Source: Paracidovorax citrulli
GTDB taxonomy: Bacteria > Pseudomonadota > Gammaproteobacteria > Burkholderiales > Burkholderiaceae_C
DNA length: 64,000 bases
Direction: 5' to 3'
Assembly (NCBI RefSeq): GCF_900100305.1
Contig: NZ_FNEY01000002.1
Coordinates: 1 to 64,000, forward strand
The stretch's first letter is position 1; each line of letters begins with the position of its first letter. Made by a program: the position numbers and the translations under genes. The notes under the pieces are model-generated. The model was not told where the DNA came from. It did not search any database and worked only from the letters and a program-made list of their open reading frames with translations. This document shows positions 51,144 to 59,711 of the stretch, in pieces.

Positions 51144-52806
51144 GGCCGGCCTCCAGCGCGCGCAGGCGCTCCACGTGGGCCAGCAGGGAGCGCTGCGCCA
51201 CGGGCCACAGCCGCTCGGGCACGTCGGCATAGGCGTGGCGCACCCAGTCGTCCATGCTGCCGTCCGGCAGGGCCTGCATGGCCGCGAGCACTTTGGCCTC
51301 GCGCGCGAGCCGGTGCGCCTTCAGCCGCGCGATCGCCCCGCGCGCACCGGCGATCGCATGGCCGTGGGCCGGCAGGATGAACTCCACGCCGTGGCGTTCG
51401 CACAGCGCGTCCAGCCGGTCGAGCGAGGCGAGGTAGTCGTCCATGTTGCCGTCCGGCGGATCGATCACGGTGGTGCTGCCGTTGAGGATGTGGTCGCCGC
51501 TGAACAGCAGGCCGTCCTCGCGCAGCAGCAGGCACAGGTGGTTGGCGGCATGGCCCGGGGTGTGGACCACTTCGAGGGTGTGGGTGACGTCGCCTTCCAG
51601 CTGCCGGCCGCTCAAGGTGAGCCGTTCGCCGTCGGCCAATGCACGGTCGGGCGTGAACCGGCTGGCCGCGCGCGCCGTGGGGGCGGAAGGCATGCCCAGC
51701 ACGGGCGGGCGCGGGCGGCCGGCCGCGGCCACGCGTGCTGCCAGCGGGGCGGCGCCCGGTGCGTGGTCGGCATGGGAGTGCGTGCACACGATGGCGCGGA
51801 TATCGCCACCCGCCGCATGCCAGAGGCGCTCGAGATGCACCTCGTCGGCCGGGCCGGGGTCGATGGCGATGTAGCCGGTGGACGGGTCGCCCACCAGGTA
51901 GCTGTTGGTGCCCGGGCCGGTCATGGCGCCGGGGTTGGCCGCGGTCAGCCGCTGCAGGTTGCGCAGCAGCGGCACGGGCCGCTCGGGCTGCCAGTCGAGC
52001 GGATGCACGATCTGCCCGTCGGGGCAGACCAGGGCCAGTTCACCGTAGGGGGCCTCGTGCTCCATGTAGCGCGCCTCGCGGCCCGCCAGCAGGCCGGCGC
52101 GCGGGCAACTGGTCCACAGCGGCTGCTCGTGGGCCACGGCGGCGAGCACCGCGTCGGCGCTGGCGAATTCCGCCAGCCGCTCCAGCGTGCGGATGGTCGG
52201 GAAGATCATGAAGAACTGGCCGGCCGCATGCCGCTCCAGCGCGTGGCGCGGGCGCACCCAGACGGGCTCGAACTGCTCGGTCTCGTCGGCCACCGGCTCC
52301 TGCCCCTGCGGCATGCGTGCCACCAGGAAGGGCACGTCGAAGCGCCTGGGCAGGTCGCGGTCGGCCGTCCAGTGCGCGAGCAGGAAGACCGCGTCGGCCG
52401 CCAGGCGCAGGCCGCGCGCGGCGCACTGCGGCACGAAGGGCGCGGCGCGGTCGAGCGCGGCGATGTCCTCCGCCGTGGCGAAGTTGCCGTCCGGGCGCCG
52501 CGCGAGCAGCACGCCCAGCTCCTCGAAGCTTTCCCGGATGGCGGCGACGGCCTGGGTGACGCGGTCCGGCGTCTGCGCGGGGCGGTGGTCCACCTGGGCG
52601 TGCGTGGCGGCCCCGGCGTCCTGCGCGTCGATGGCGCCGCCGGGAAACACGTAGGCCCCCGGCGCGAAGCTGGCCTGCGGCGAGCGCCGCGTCATGAGCA
52701 CTTCGAGCCCGCCGCCGGGTGCGTCGCGCAGCAGCAGCACGGTGGCGGCCGCGCGCGTGGCGACGGGCTCGCGGTGGGGATGGAGTTGTTGGGAAGGGCG
52801 GGGCAT
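51136..52806 (-). CDS. NUDIX hydrolase-metallo-beta-lactamase fusion protein
   Basis: A 556-residue two-domain protein. Residues 15-240 form a NUDIX fold (TVLLLRDAPGGGLEVLMTRR, GAYVFPGGAID) whose box is interrupted: RESFEELGVLL follows the GG by ~35 residues, as in NUDT19-like enzymes that cleave CoA. Residues 270-556 are a metallo-beta-lactamase fold with THSHADH, VHTPGHAANHL, FSGDHILNG and LPAHGHAI, resembling LACTB2-type endoribonucleases or glyoxalase II-like hydrolases. The fusion therefore joins nucleotide or CoA-diphosphate cleavage to a hydrolase. ATG 52806 has no ribosome binding site but a GATAAT 6 bases upstream, so its mRNA is probably leaderless. Confidence 0.88.
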   Translation of the reverse strand: MPRPSQQLHPHREPVATRAAATVLLLRDAPGGGLEVLMTRRSPQASFAPGAYVFPGGAIDAQDAGAATHAQVDHRPAQTPDRVTQAVAAIRESFEELGVLLARRPDGNFATAEDIAALDRAAPFVPQCAARGLRLAADAVFLLAHWTADRDLPRRFDVPFLVARMPQGQEPVADETEQFEPVWVRPRHALERHAAGQFFMIFPTIRTLERLAEFASADAVLAAVAHEQPLWTSCPRAGLLAGREARYMEHEAPYGELALVCPDGQIVHPLDWQPERPVPLLRNLQRLTAANPGAMTGPGTNSYLVGDPSTGYIAIDPGPADEVHLERLWHAAGGDIRAIVCTHSHADHAPGAAPLAARVAAAGRPRPPVLGMPSAPTARAASRFTPDRALADGERLTLSGRQLEGDVTHTLEVVHTPGHAANHLCLLLREDGLLFSGDHILNGSTTVIDPPDGNMDDYLASLDRLDALCERHGVEFILPAHGHAIAGARGAIARLKAHRLAREAKVLAAMQALPDGSMDDWVRHAYADVPERLWPVAQRSLLAHVERLRALEAGHA

Positions 52807-52812
52807 CCGGGG

Positions 52813-52818
52813 ATTATC
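52813..52818 (-). promoter_or_regulatory. -10 box of the NUDIX-MBL gene, leaderless
   Basis: On the minus strand GATAAT is followed by CCCCGG and then the ATG at 52806, identical in spacing to the rnpB start. No convincing -35 is seen. Confidence 0.5.
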
Positions 52819-52877
52819 GGCAGCGTGCCCCGCCTGCCGGCAGAGGGGCTTCCCGCCCTTGCCCAGCGGGCCCCGGT

Positions 52878-54188
52878 TCAGGCCGCGGGCACCGGTGGCG
52901 CCGACTGCCGGTGGCCCGCCGCGGTCTTGTAGGTGCGCACCCAGTCGGCCAGCAGCGCGGGATCGAGCACGTCGCCGATGCGCTCGAAACCATCGGGCGC
53001 GCGCTCTTCCACCATGTCGAGGATGGCGTCCAGGCCCTCCGCGCGGTTGAGTTCCACGATGCGCGCGGTCATGGGACGGCGCCCGTCCTCGTAGGCATCG
53101 AGCGCGGCGGGCAGGTCGTGCGGGCGGGCGGCCAGCGCCTCGGCGATGGCGCGCGCGTCCAGCAGCGCCTGGGTGGCGCCGTTGGAGCCGATCGGGTACA
53201 TGGGGTGGGCCGCGTCGCCCAGCAGCGTCACGCCGCGGCCCTGGCGCCAGCGCGGCAGCGGGTCGCGGTCCACCATGGGCCATTCCAGGATCTGCGTGGC
53301 CTGCGCGATCAGGCCCGGCACGTCCACGAAGCCGAAGCGCCAGGTGCCGAAGGTGGGCAGCAGGTCGTCCACCGAGCCCGGCCGGCTCCAGTCCTCGCGG
53401 CCGGGGGCCACGAGGCCGCCGCCGAAGCCATCCTCGCGCAGCCGGCGGTCGGCCACCCAGTTGACCAGCTGCAGCCCGTCCGCGCGCGGCGGCGCGATGG
53501 GATAGACGACGAATTTCGCGCGGCGGTGGCCGGCCTGCACCATGGTGCGGCCGTCCATGAAGGGCTTCGCCCAGGTGGTGCCACGCCACATCATCATGCC
53601 GTTCCAGCGGGGCGCGCCTTCATGGGGATGGAATTGGCGCCGCAGCGCCGAATGGATGCCGTCCGCCCCGATGAGCAGGTCGCAGCGCAGCGTGGCGGTG
53701 CCCCCGCCGGCCAGCTCGGCCTGGGCCAGCACCCGGCCGTCGGCTTCCTCGGCGCAGCCGGTGACGCGGGTGCCGGCGCGCACCCGGTCCTCGCCCAGGC
53801 GCTGCAGGCAGGTGTTCCACAGCAGCATCTGCAGCTCGCCGCGGTGCACGTTGTACTGCGGATGGCTGTAGCCCGCCTCGGTGCCGCGCAGGTCTTCGTA
53901 GATCGGCTGGCCGTGGCGGTTGGCGAATACCAGCGCGCGCGTGCGCACGGCCATGGTGTCGAGCGCGGGCAGCAGGCCCAGGCCGTCCAGCACCTCCACC
54001 GCGTGCGGCAGCAGGTTGATGCCCACGCCCAGCGGCTGCGGTTTCGCCGCGGCCTCGCAGACCGTGACGCGGTGCCCCTGGGCGGAGAGGGCGAGCGCGG
54101 CGGCGAGACCGCCGATGCCGCCGCCGGCGATCACGATGTCCAGCGGTCGCGGCGTGGGCCGCAGGGAGGCGGGGGAGGGCGAGGTCAT
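52878..54188 (-). CDS. FAD-dependent monooxygenase, aromatic hydroxylase-like
   Basis: A 436-residue flavin monooxygenase of the p-hydroxybenzoate/salicylate hydroxylase class. FAD motifs: DIVIAGGGIGGLAAALALSA with VTVCEAAAK (Rossmann), DLLIGADGIHSALRR (DG motif), and GVTLLGDAAHPMYPIGSNG (GD motif). The expected reaction is NAD(P)H- and oxygen-dependent hydroxylation of an aromatic or related ring; the substrate cannot be named. ATG 54188 is chosen directly before the first strand. It diverges from the MarR gene that starts 65 bases away, so MarR probably controls it in response to an aromatic effector. No reductase adjoins; these enzymes are single-component. Confidence 0.9.
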   Translation of the reverse strand: MTSPSPASLRPTPRPLDIVIAGGGIGGLAAALALSAQGHRVTVCEAAAKPQPLGVGINLLPHAVEVLDGLGLLPALDTMAVRTRALVFANRHGQPIYEDLRGTEAGYSHPQYNVHRGELQMLLWNTCLQRLGEDRVRAGTRVTGCAEEADGRVLAQAELAGGGTATLRCDLLIGADGIHSALRRQFHPHEGAPRWNGMMMWRGTTWAKPFMDGRTMVQAGHRRAKFVVYPIAPPRADGLQLVNWVADRRLREDGFGGGLVAPGREDWSRPGSVDDLLPTFGTWRFGFVDVPGLIAQATQILEWPMVDRDPLPRWRQGRGVTLLGDAAHPMYPIGSNGATQALLDARAIAEALAARPHDLPAALDAYEDGRRPMTARIVELNRAEGLDAILDMVEERAPDGFERIGDVLDPALLADWVRTYKTAAGHRQSAPPVPAA

Positions 54189-54216
54189 GGCGGTGCGTTC
54201 TCCGGGTTAATGCCGC

Positions 54217-54246
54217 TTGACGCGGATCAATGTGCCCCACTATTGT
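54217..54246 (+). promoter_or_regulatory. marR promoter, leaderless architecture
   Basis: TTGACG (54217-54222), 18 bases, then TATTGT (54241-54246). Six bases later is ATG 54253, with no ribosome binding site. The -10 hexamer overlaps the left arm of the operator palindrome. Confidence 0.6.
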
Positions 54247-54261
54247 TGCGCCATGCAACAA
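54243..54261. promoter_or_regulatory. Palindromic MarR operator candidate across the start codon
   Basis: A perfect 7-base inverted repeat, TTGTTGC and GCAACAA, separated by GCCAT. The spacer and right arm contain the ATG start and the second and third codons. MarR-family proteins bind such TTGC-N5-GCAA palindromes. Binding here would block transcription by occluding the -10 box and the start site, so the gene is predicted to be autorepressed. Confidence 0.65.
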
Positions 54262-54792
54262 AAAGAGCGCTCCGCAGAAACCCGCAGTCCCGGCGCGCGC
54301 GCGCCTGCGGCCGCCCGGGCGGCCGATGCGCCCGAGGGCTCCCTGCAGCCGCTGCCCGGGCTGCGCTACGGCGTGCTCGACCAGCTCATGGGCTATGCGC
54401 TGCGCAGGGCGCAGAACGCGCTCTACCTCGATTTCCAGCGCGCCGTGGGCGATGACGTGAGCCCGCAGCGCTTCGCCGCCCTGGTGCTGGTGGTGGGCAA
54501 TCCGGGCCTGCGCCAGGGCCTGCTGGCCGAGGCGATGGGTCTGCACCGCAGCGGCGGCATGCGCCTGGTGGACTGGCTGCACGCCCAGGGCTGGGTGCTT
54601 CGCGAGGCCGATCCGCAGGACCGGCGCTCCTGGCTGCTCCATCCCACCCCGCGGGGCCGTGCCGCGCTGGAGGCGCTGTCGGCCCGCGTGCGCGCGCACG
54701 ATGCCGCTCTGGTCGCATCCCTCGGGCCGGGCGGCGAGACCCTGCATCCGCTGCTGGAGCGCCTGGCCCGCGCGGCGCCCGGCCCCGAATGA
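54253..54792 (+). CDS. MarR-family transcriptional regulator
   Basis: A 179-residue winged-helix regulator. After a basic/Ala-rich lead of ~40 residues, the MarR core begins LRYGVLDQLMGYALRRAQNA, with the recognition helix around NPGLRQGLLAEAMGLHRSGG and the wing LREADPQDRRSWLLHPTPRG. MarR dimers bind palindromes and release them on binding aromatic carboxylates or phenols. It diverges from the FAD monooxygenase, the most likely target, and its start codon lies inside a perfect palindrome. ATG 54253 has no ribosome binding site; the promoter spacing suggests transcription begins at the codon. An ATG at 54217 upstream would add 12 residues but conflicts with the operator. Confidence 0.88.
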   Translation: MQQKERSAETRSPGARAPAAARAADAPEGSLQPLPGLRYGVLDQLMGYALRRAQNALYLDFQRAVGDDVSPQRFAALVLVVGNPGLRQGLLAEAMGLHRSGGMRLVDWLHAQGWVLREADPQDRRSWLLHPTPRGRAALEALSARVRAHDAALVASLGPGGETLHPLLERLARAAPGPE

Positions 54793-54860
54793 AGATACGC
54801 CCCCGCCGGTACGGGCGACGCAGTCCGGCATGACCAGAACCCTTCCAGGAGACAAGCACC

Positions 54861-55883
54861 ATGACCCATTCCATCCCGCGAGGCCCCTCCCGACCTCTTT
54901 CGCCGCAGGGCATCCGCCGGCGCGATGCCGGCCTGGCCCTGGCCGCGCTGTGCTTCGGTGCCGGCGGGCCCGCGGCGGCGCAGCAAAGCGTGCAGCGCAT
55001 CCTGGTGGGCTTTCCCGCGGGGGGCTCGGTCGATGTGGTGGCGCGGCGCCTGGCCGAGAGCTGGCGCGCGCGCAGCGGCACGACCACGCTGGTCGAATCC
55101 CGCGCCGGCGCGGGCGGGCGCATCGCGCTCACGGCCCTGAAGGACGCGCCGCCCGACGGGCTCACCGTGGTGCTGAGCCCCTCGTCCATGCTCACGATCT
55201 ATCCGCACGTGTACAAGCGGCTGCAGTACAGGCCCGCCACGGATTTCATCGCCGTGGCGCCGGTGGCGCTGTCCACCTGCGGTTTCATGGTGGGGCCCAA
55301 GGTGCCCGATTCGGTGAAAACGCTCAAGCAGTTCGCGGAATGGGCCAGGGGCCGGCCCCAGCCCGAAGGCTATGCCTCTCCCGCCGCGGGCGCCATGCCG
55401 CACTTCCTCGGCAACCAGTTCGCGCGGGCCGCGGGCATCTCCCTCACGCACGTGCCCTACCGCGGCGCGGCGCCCGGCCTGCAGGATCTCATGGGCGGGC
55501 AGGTGGCCTCGGGCTGCTTCAGCGTGGGCGACTGCCTGCCGCACGTGCCCACGGGCCGCGTGCGCGTGCTCGCGGTGAGCGACAGGCAGCGGTCGCGCTT
55601 CCTGCCCGACGTGCCCACCTTCGCCGAGCAGGGCTTCGCGGGCATCCAGGGCGTGGAGAGCTACGGGATCTACCTGCCCGCCCGCGCGCCCGCGGCGGTG
55701 GCCGAGCGCTGGGCCGAGGCCGCCCGCCAGGCCGTGGGCGAGCCGGCGGTCGTGGAGGCGCTGGCCAAGCTCGGCTTCGAGCCCGCGTCCGGAACGCCCG
55801 AGGAATATGCCCGCCAGCTGGCCCAGGAGCGCGATCGCTGGGCGCCGGTGGTCGCCGCCTCGGGTTTCTCGTCGGAGGAGTAG
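54861..55883 (+). CDS. Bug/TctC-family tripartite tricarboxylate receptor
   Basis: A 340-residue periplasmic receptor. The N terminus has a long basic lead (IRRRDAGLALAALCFGAG) with signal peptide ending PAAAQQ and the mature VQRILVGFPAGGSVDVVARR. Family motifs: ESRAGAGGRIALTALKDAPP, PYRGAAPGLQDLMGGQ, DVPTFAEQGFAGIQGVE. It contains extra cysteines in the middle (STCGFM, SGCFSVGDCL). It follows marR by 68 bases and precedes chrA by 58. AGGAGACAAGCACC before ATG 54861 is a strong ribosome binding site. Like the two Bug genes near 34 kb, it is not accompanied by TctAB permease genes. Confidence 0.9.
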   Translation: MTHSIPRGPSRPLSPQGIRRRDAGLALAALCFGAGGPAAAQQSVQRILVGFPAGGSVDVVARRLAESWRARSGTTTLVESRAGAGGRIALTALKDAPPDGLTVVLSPSSMLTIYPHVYKRLQYRPATDFIAVAPVALSTCGFMVGPKVPDSVKTLKQFAEWARGRPQPEGYASPAAGAMPHFLGNQFARAAGISLTHVPYRGAAPGLQDLMGGQVASGCFSVGDCLPHVPTGRVRVLAVSDRQRSRFLPDVPTFAEQGFAGIQGVESYGIYLPARAPAAVAERWAEAARQAVGEPAVVEALAKLGFEPASGTPEEYARQLAQERDRWAPVVAASGFSSEE

Positions 55884-55941
55884 CGGCGAAGGGCCCGCGG
55901 CGGGCACGGAATCCGAGGAAAATCACGAACCTTTCCTCGCG

Positions 55942-57297
55942 ATGGACCCCATGCCAACTCCTGCCGCCGAGGGCGCGAGCCCGTCGCCCGTGTCCCTGCC
56001 GCAGGCCCTGCGCTTCTGGCTGAAGCTCGGCTTCATCGGTTTCGGCGGGCCGGCCGGGCAGATCGCGCTCATGCACGACGAGCTGGTGGACCGGCGCCGC
56101 TGGATCTCCGAAAAGCGCTTCCTGCATGCGCTGAACTACTGCATGCTGCTGCCCGGGCCCGAGGCGCAGCAGCTCGCCACCTACCTCGGCTGGCTGCTGC
56201 ACCGGACGTGGGGCGGCATCCTGGCAGGCGTGCTCTTCGTGCTGCCGTCGCTGTTCATCCTGGTGGCCCTGGCCTGGCTGTACATGGCGCATGGCGATGC
56301 GCCGGCGGTGGCAGGGGTCTTCGACGGCATCAAGCCGGCGGTGACGGCCATCGTGGCGCAGGCCGCCCTGCGGATCGGTGGCCGGTCGCTGCGCAGCGGC
56401 TGGCTGTGGTCCATCGCCATCGCGGCGTTCGTCGCGCTCTTCGCCTTCGATGCGCCGTTTCCCGCCATCGTGGCGGCCGCGGCGGTGGCGGGCTACATCG
56501 GCGGCAGGCTGCGCCCGGCGGCGTTCGGCGCCGCGGTGGCCACCGCCCCTCCAGCGGAAATGTCCCGGATGCAGGGCCGTGCGCTCATCGACGACGACAC
56601 GCCGGTGCCCGCCCATGCGCGCTTTTCCTGGCGGCGCGCGTGCGCGGTGCTGCTGGCCGGCACGGCCCTCTGGCTGCTGGCCATGGGCGGGCTGCGGGCC
56701 GCGTTCGGCCACGATGCCGTGCTGGTGCACATGGCCTGGTTCTTCACCAAGGCGGCGCTGATGACATTCGGGGGCGCGTACGCGGTGCTGCCCTATGTGT
56801 ACCAGGGGGCGGTCGAGCACTTCCAGTGGATCACCCCGGCGCAGATGATGGACGGCCTGGCGCTCGGCGAAACCACGCCGGGGCCGCTCATCATGGTGGT
56901 GTCGTTCGTCGCGTTCGTGGGCGGATGGGCGCGGGCGCTCTTCGGACCGGAGGCCCTGCCGCTCGCTGGCGCCACGGCCGCGGCCGTGGTGACGTTCTTC
57001 ACCTTCCTGCCGTCCTTCGTCTTCGTCCTGCTGGGCGGTCCGTTCATCGAATCCACGCGCGGCGACCTCCGGCTCGCGGCGCCCCTGGCGGGCATCGCGG
57101 CCGCCGTCGTGGGGGTGATCGCGAACCTGGCGGTGTTCTTCGCCATCCACGTGTTCTGGCCGCAGGGCCTGCACGCGGGCCCCGATGTGCGCATGCTGCT
57201 CATCGGGGCGGCGTCGGCTGTGGCGCTGATGCGCTGGCGGGTGGGCGTCATCCCCGTCATCCTCGCCGCGGGGCTCGCCGGGCTCGCGATGGCCTAG
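55942..57297 (+). CDS. chrA: Chromate transporter, ChrA family
   Basis: A 451-residue membrane protein of the CHR family, two-domain form. The N-terminal CHR half has [20 protein letters not shown] with [17 protein letters not shown], and the C-terminal half [20 protein letters not shown] with [15 protein letters not shown], giving the duplicated FGGP/FGGA pattern. Around ten hydrophobic helices are present. ChrA expels chromate using the proton gradient, although some members handle other anions. ATG 55942 follows the receptor gene by 58 bases; no ChrB-type regulator is visible. Its stop shares bases with the convergent GST gene stop (57294-57297). Confidence 0.9.
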   Translation: MDPMPTPAAEGASPSPVSLPQALRFWLKLGFIGFGGPAGQIALMHDELVDRRRWISEKRFLHALNYCMLLPGPEAQQLATYLGWLLHRTWGGILAGVLFVLPSLFILVALAWLYMAHGDAPAVAGVFDGIKPAVTAIVAQAALRIGGRSLRSGWLWSIAIAAFVALFAFDAPFPAIVAAAAVAGYIGGRLRPAAFGAAVATAPPAEMSRMQGRALIDDDTPVPAHARFSWRRACAVLLAGTALWLLAMGGLRAAFGHDAVLVHMAWFFTKAALMTFGGAYAVLPYVYQGAVEHFQWITPAQMMDGLALGETTPGPLIMVVSFVAFVGGWARALFGPEALPLAGATAAAVVTFFTFLPSFVFVLLGGPFIESTRGDLRLAAPLAGIAAAVVGVIANLAVFFAIHVFWPQGLHAGPDVRMLLIGAASAVALMRWRVGVIPVILAAGLAGLAMA

Positions 57298-58007
57298 CTT
57301 CTCACGGGAATCTCCAGTCCGCGCGCCACGGCGGGCCGGGCCACGAAGGCATCCAGCACCCGGCGCACATGGGTGAACCGGTCGAACTCCACCAGCTCGC
57401 CCGCCTCGTAGAAGCCCACGAGGTTGCGCACCCACGGGAACACCGCGATGTCGGCGATGGTGTAGTCCTCGCCCACCATCCAGGCGCGGCCGTCGGCCAG
57501 GTGGCGGTCCAGCACGCCCAGCAGGCGACGGCTCTCGGCCACGTAGCGGTCGCGCGGGCGCTTGTCCTCGTAGTCCTTGCCGGCGAACTTGTGGAAGAAG
57601 CCGAGCTGGCCGAACATGGGGCCGACGCCGCCCATCTGCCACATCAGCCACTGCAGCGCGGCATAGCGCTGCGCGCCCGCGGGGGCCAGGAAGCGGCCGG
57701 TCTTGTCGGCCAGATAGACCAGGATGGCGCCGGACTCGAACAGCGCCAGGGGCTGGCCGCCGGGGCCGTCCGGGTCCAGGATGGCCGGGATCTTGTTGTT
57801 GGGATTGAGCGAGAGGAATTCCGGCGAGGTCTGGTCGTCCTGGTCGAAGCGCACGAGGTGCGCTTCATAGGGCAGGCCGGTCTCCTCCAGCAGGATGGAG
57901 GCCTTCACGCCGTTGGGCGTGGGCAGCGAATAGAGCTGCAGCCGGTCGGGGTGGCGGGCAGGCCACTTGCGGGTGATGGGGAAGGCGGCGAGCACGTCGT
58001 CGGTCAT
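57294..58007 (-). CDS. Glutathione S-transferase family protein, YfcG/YghU-like
   Basis: A 237-residue protein with a thioredoxin-fold N-terminal domain ([64 protein letters not shown]) and an all-helical C-terminal domain ([35 protein letters not shown]). The TPNGxKxS loop instead of a Ser/Tyr catalytic residue is typical of the YfcG/YghU group, which reduce disulfides with glutathione. ATG 58007 is preceded by GAGGAGTTCAG. The gene converges on chrA, sharing 4 bases, and is divergent from dapF. A redox-defence role beside a chromate transporter would be coherent but is inference. Confidence 0.9.
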   Translation of the reverse strand: MTDDVLAAFPITRKWPARHPDRLQLYSLPTPNGVKASILLEETGLPYEAHLVRFDQDDQTSPEFLSLNPNNKIPAILDPDGPGGQPLALFESGAILVYLADKTGRFLAPAGAQRYAALQWLMWQMGGVGPMFGQLGFFHKFAGKDYEDKRPRDRYVAESRRLLGVLDRHLADGRAWMVGEDYTIADIAVFPWVRNLVGFYEAGELVEFDRFTHVRRVLDAFVARPAVARGLEIPVRS

Positions 58008-58114
58008 CTGAACTCCTCGGGGCTAAGGGATGGGCGCAGGGGATGGAGGGCGCCATCATCGCGCGCCCGGCCGGCCCCTGCCGGCGAGGGGCCATGCCGC
58101 GCCTGCCGGGCAAC

Positions 58115-58120
58115 GATAAT
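58115..58120 (+). promoter_or_regulatory. dapF -10 box, leaderless
   Basis: GATAAT followed by CCTGCGG and ATG 58128 (7-base gap). No ribosome binding site intervenes. Confidence 0.5.
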
Positions 58121-58127
58121 CCTGCGG

Positions 58128-59006
58128 ATGCAGATCCGCTTCACCAAAATGCAGGGCGCCGGCAACGATTTCGTCGTGCTCGACGAAACGCAGGGGCGCC
58201 TGGGCCTCACGCCCGCGCAGTACCGCTACCTCGCCGACCGCCACTTCGGGGTGGGGGCCGACCAGATCCTCACCGTGCGTCCGTCGCCGGCCGAGGGCAT
58301 CGATTTCGAATACGTCATCCACAACGCCGACGGCGGCGAGGTCGAGCAGTGCGGCAACGGCGCGCGCTGCTTCGCCCGCTACGTGCGAGACAAGGGCCTC
58401 ACCGACCGCGACACCATCCGCGTGCAGACCCTGGCCGGCGTGATCGCCCCGCGCCTGACGCCGGACGGCCGCGTCACCGTGGACATGGGCCGCCCGCGCT
58501 TCGACCCCGCGGAGGTGCCTTTCGACGCCTCCGGCCTCGCACCCGCGGCCCGTGGGGCGGGGCAGACGTGGCCCCTGGCCCTCGGAGCCGGCGCCGATGC
58601 GCAGGTGGTCGATGTGGCGGTGGTGTCCATGGGCAACCCGCATGCCGTGCAGCTGGTCGGCGACGTGGACGCGGCGCCGGTGGCGCGCACCGGCCCGCTC
58701 ATCGAGGGCCACGCGCGCTTCCCGCAGCGCGTGAACGCAGGCTACCTGCAGATCGAGGACCGGGCCCGCGTGCGGCTGCGCGTGTATGAACGCGGTGCCG
58801 GCGAAACCCTGGCCTGCGGCACGGGCGCCTGCGCGGCCGTGGCCGCGGGCATCCGCCTGGGCCTGCTGGACGCGCGCGTCGATGTCCGCACGCGCGGCGG
58901 CCTTCTCACCATCGCCTGGAGCGGCGACCCGTCCGAGTCCGTCTTCATGACCGGCCCGGCCACCACCGTCTTCGAAGGCCAGATCGACATTCCCGACGCA
59001 CCATGA
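58128..59006 (+). CDS. dapF: Diaminopimelate epimerase
   Basis: A 292-residue enzyme that interconverts LL- and meso-diaminopimelate for lysine and peptidoglycan synthesis. The first catalytic cysteine is in [15 protein letters not shown] and the second in [17 protein letters not shown], both with the family CGNG/CGTG loops. Other motifs: [14 protein letters not shown] and SMGNPHAV. Length is a little above E. coli DapF (274). Its start overlaps a leaderless promoter. The stop overlaps the next gene (ATGA), so it is translationally coupled to DUF484 and xerC, an arrangement conserved across proteobacteria. Confidence 0.96.
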   Translation: MQIRFTKMQGAGNDFVVLDETQGRLGLTPAQYRYLADRHFGVGADQILTVRPSPAEGIDFEYVIHNADGGEVEQCGNGARCFARYVRDKGLTDRDTIRVQTLAGVIAPRLTPDGRVTVDMGRPRFDPAEVPFDASGLAPAARGAGQTWPLALGAGADAQVVDVAVVSMGNPHAVQLVGDVDAAPVARTGPLIEGHARFPQRVNAGYLQIEDRARVRLRVYERGAGETLACGTGACAAVAAGIRLGLLDARVDVRTRGGLLTIAWSGDPSESVFMTGPATTVFEGQIDIPDAP

Positions 59007-59704
59007 CCCATCCGCATACCCCCGCCCAGGCCGTGCCTCCCATCACGGAAGAAGACATCGCCGAATTCCTCGCCAATACCCCGGGCTTCTTCGAGCGCCA
59101 TGCCGAGCTGCTGACCGGCGTGGTCCTCACCAGCCCCCACGGGCAGCGTGCCGTCAGCCTGCAGGAGCGCCAGGCCGAGATGCTGCGCGAGAAGATCAAG
59201 GGCCTGGAGCAGCGCATCATGGAAATGGTGCGCCACAGCCACGAGAACACCGCCATCGCGCTGAAGATCCACCAGTGGACGCGCGAACTGGCGCAGGCCG
59301 GCGACCCGGCGCTGCTGCCGGGCGTGGTGGAGCAGGGCATCCGCCGGCTGTTCGACGTGCCCCAGGCGGCGCTGCGCCTCTGGGACGTGGCCGGCCCGTA
59401 TGCAGGCGCCGCCTTCGCACAGGGCGCGAGCGCCGATGCGCGCTCGTTCGCCACCTCGCTCACGCAGCCGTTCTGCGGCCCCAACCTCGGGTTCGAGCCC
59501 GCGGGCTGGCTGCCCGAACCGGCCTCCGTGCAGTCGATCGCCCTGCTGCCGCTGCGCCAGGGAGCGCTCGATGGCGACGTGCCGGCCTTCGGCCTGCTGG
59601 TGCTGGGCTCGCCCGATCCGCAGCGCTTCGGCGCCGACATGGGCACCGACTTCCTCGTGCGCATGGCCGAACTGGCCAGCTCGGCGCTCTCGCGCCTGCG
59701 CTGA
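59003..59704 (+). CDS. DUF484 family protein
   Basis: A 233-residue soluble protein of the DUF484 family (E. coli YigA), which adopts a GAF-like fold. The N-terminal helix [20 protein letters not shown] with [20 protein letters not shown] is the hallmark, followed by a coiled-coil stretch ([18 protein letters not shown]) and a GAF-like region ([14 protein letters not shown], then [14 protein letters not shown]). Function is unknown. Translation is coupled to dapF by an ATGA overlap, and the xerC start follows 7 bases after its stop, giving the conserved dapF-DUF484-xerC set. Confidence 0.92.
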   Translation: MTHPHTPAQAVPPITEEDIAEFLANTPGFFERHAELLTGVVLTSPHGQRAVSLQERQAEMLREKIKGLEQRIMEMVRHSHENTAIALKIHQWTRELAQAGDPALLPGVVEQGIRRLFDVPQAALRLWDVAGPYAGAAFAQGASADARSFATSLTQPFCGPNLGFEPAGWLPEPASVQSIALLPLRQGALDGDVPAFGLLVLGSPDPQRFGADMGTDFLVRMAELASSALSRLR

Positions 59705-59711
59705 TCCGGCC

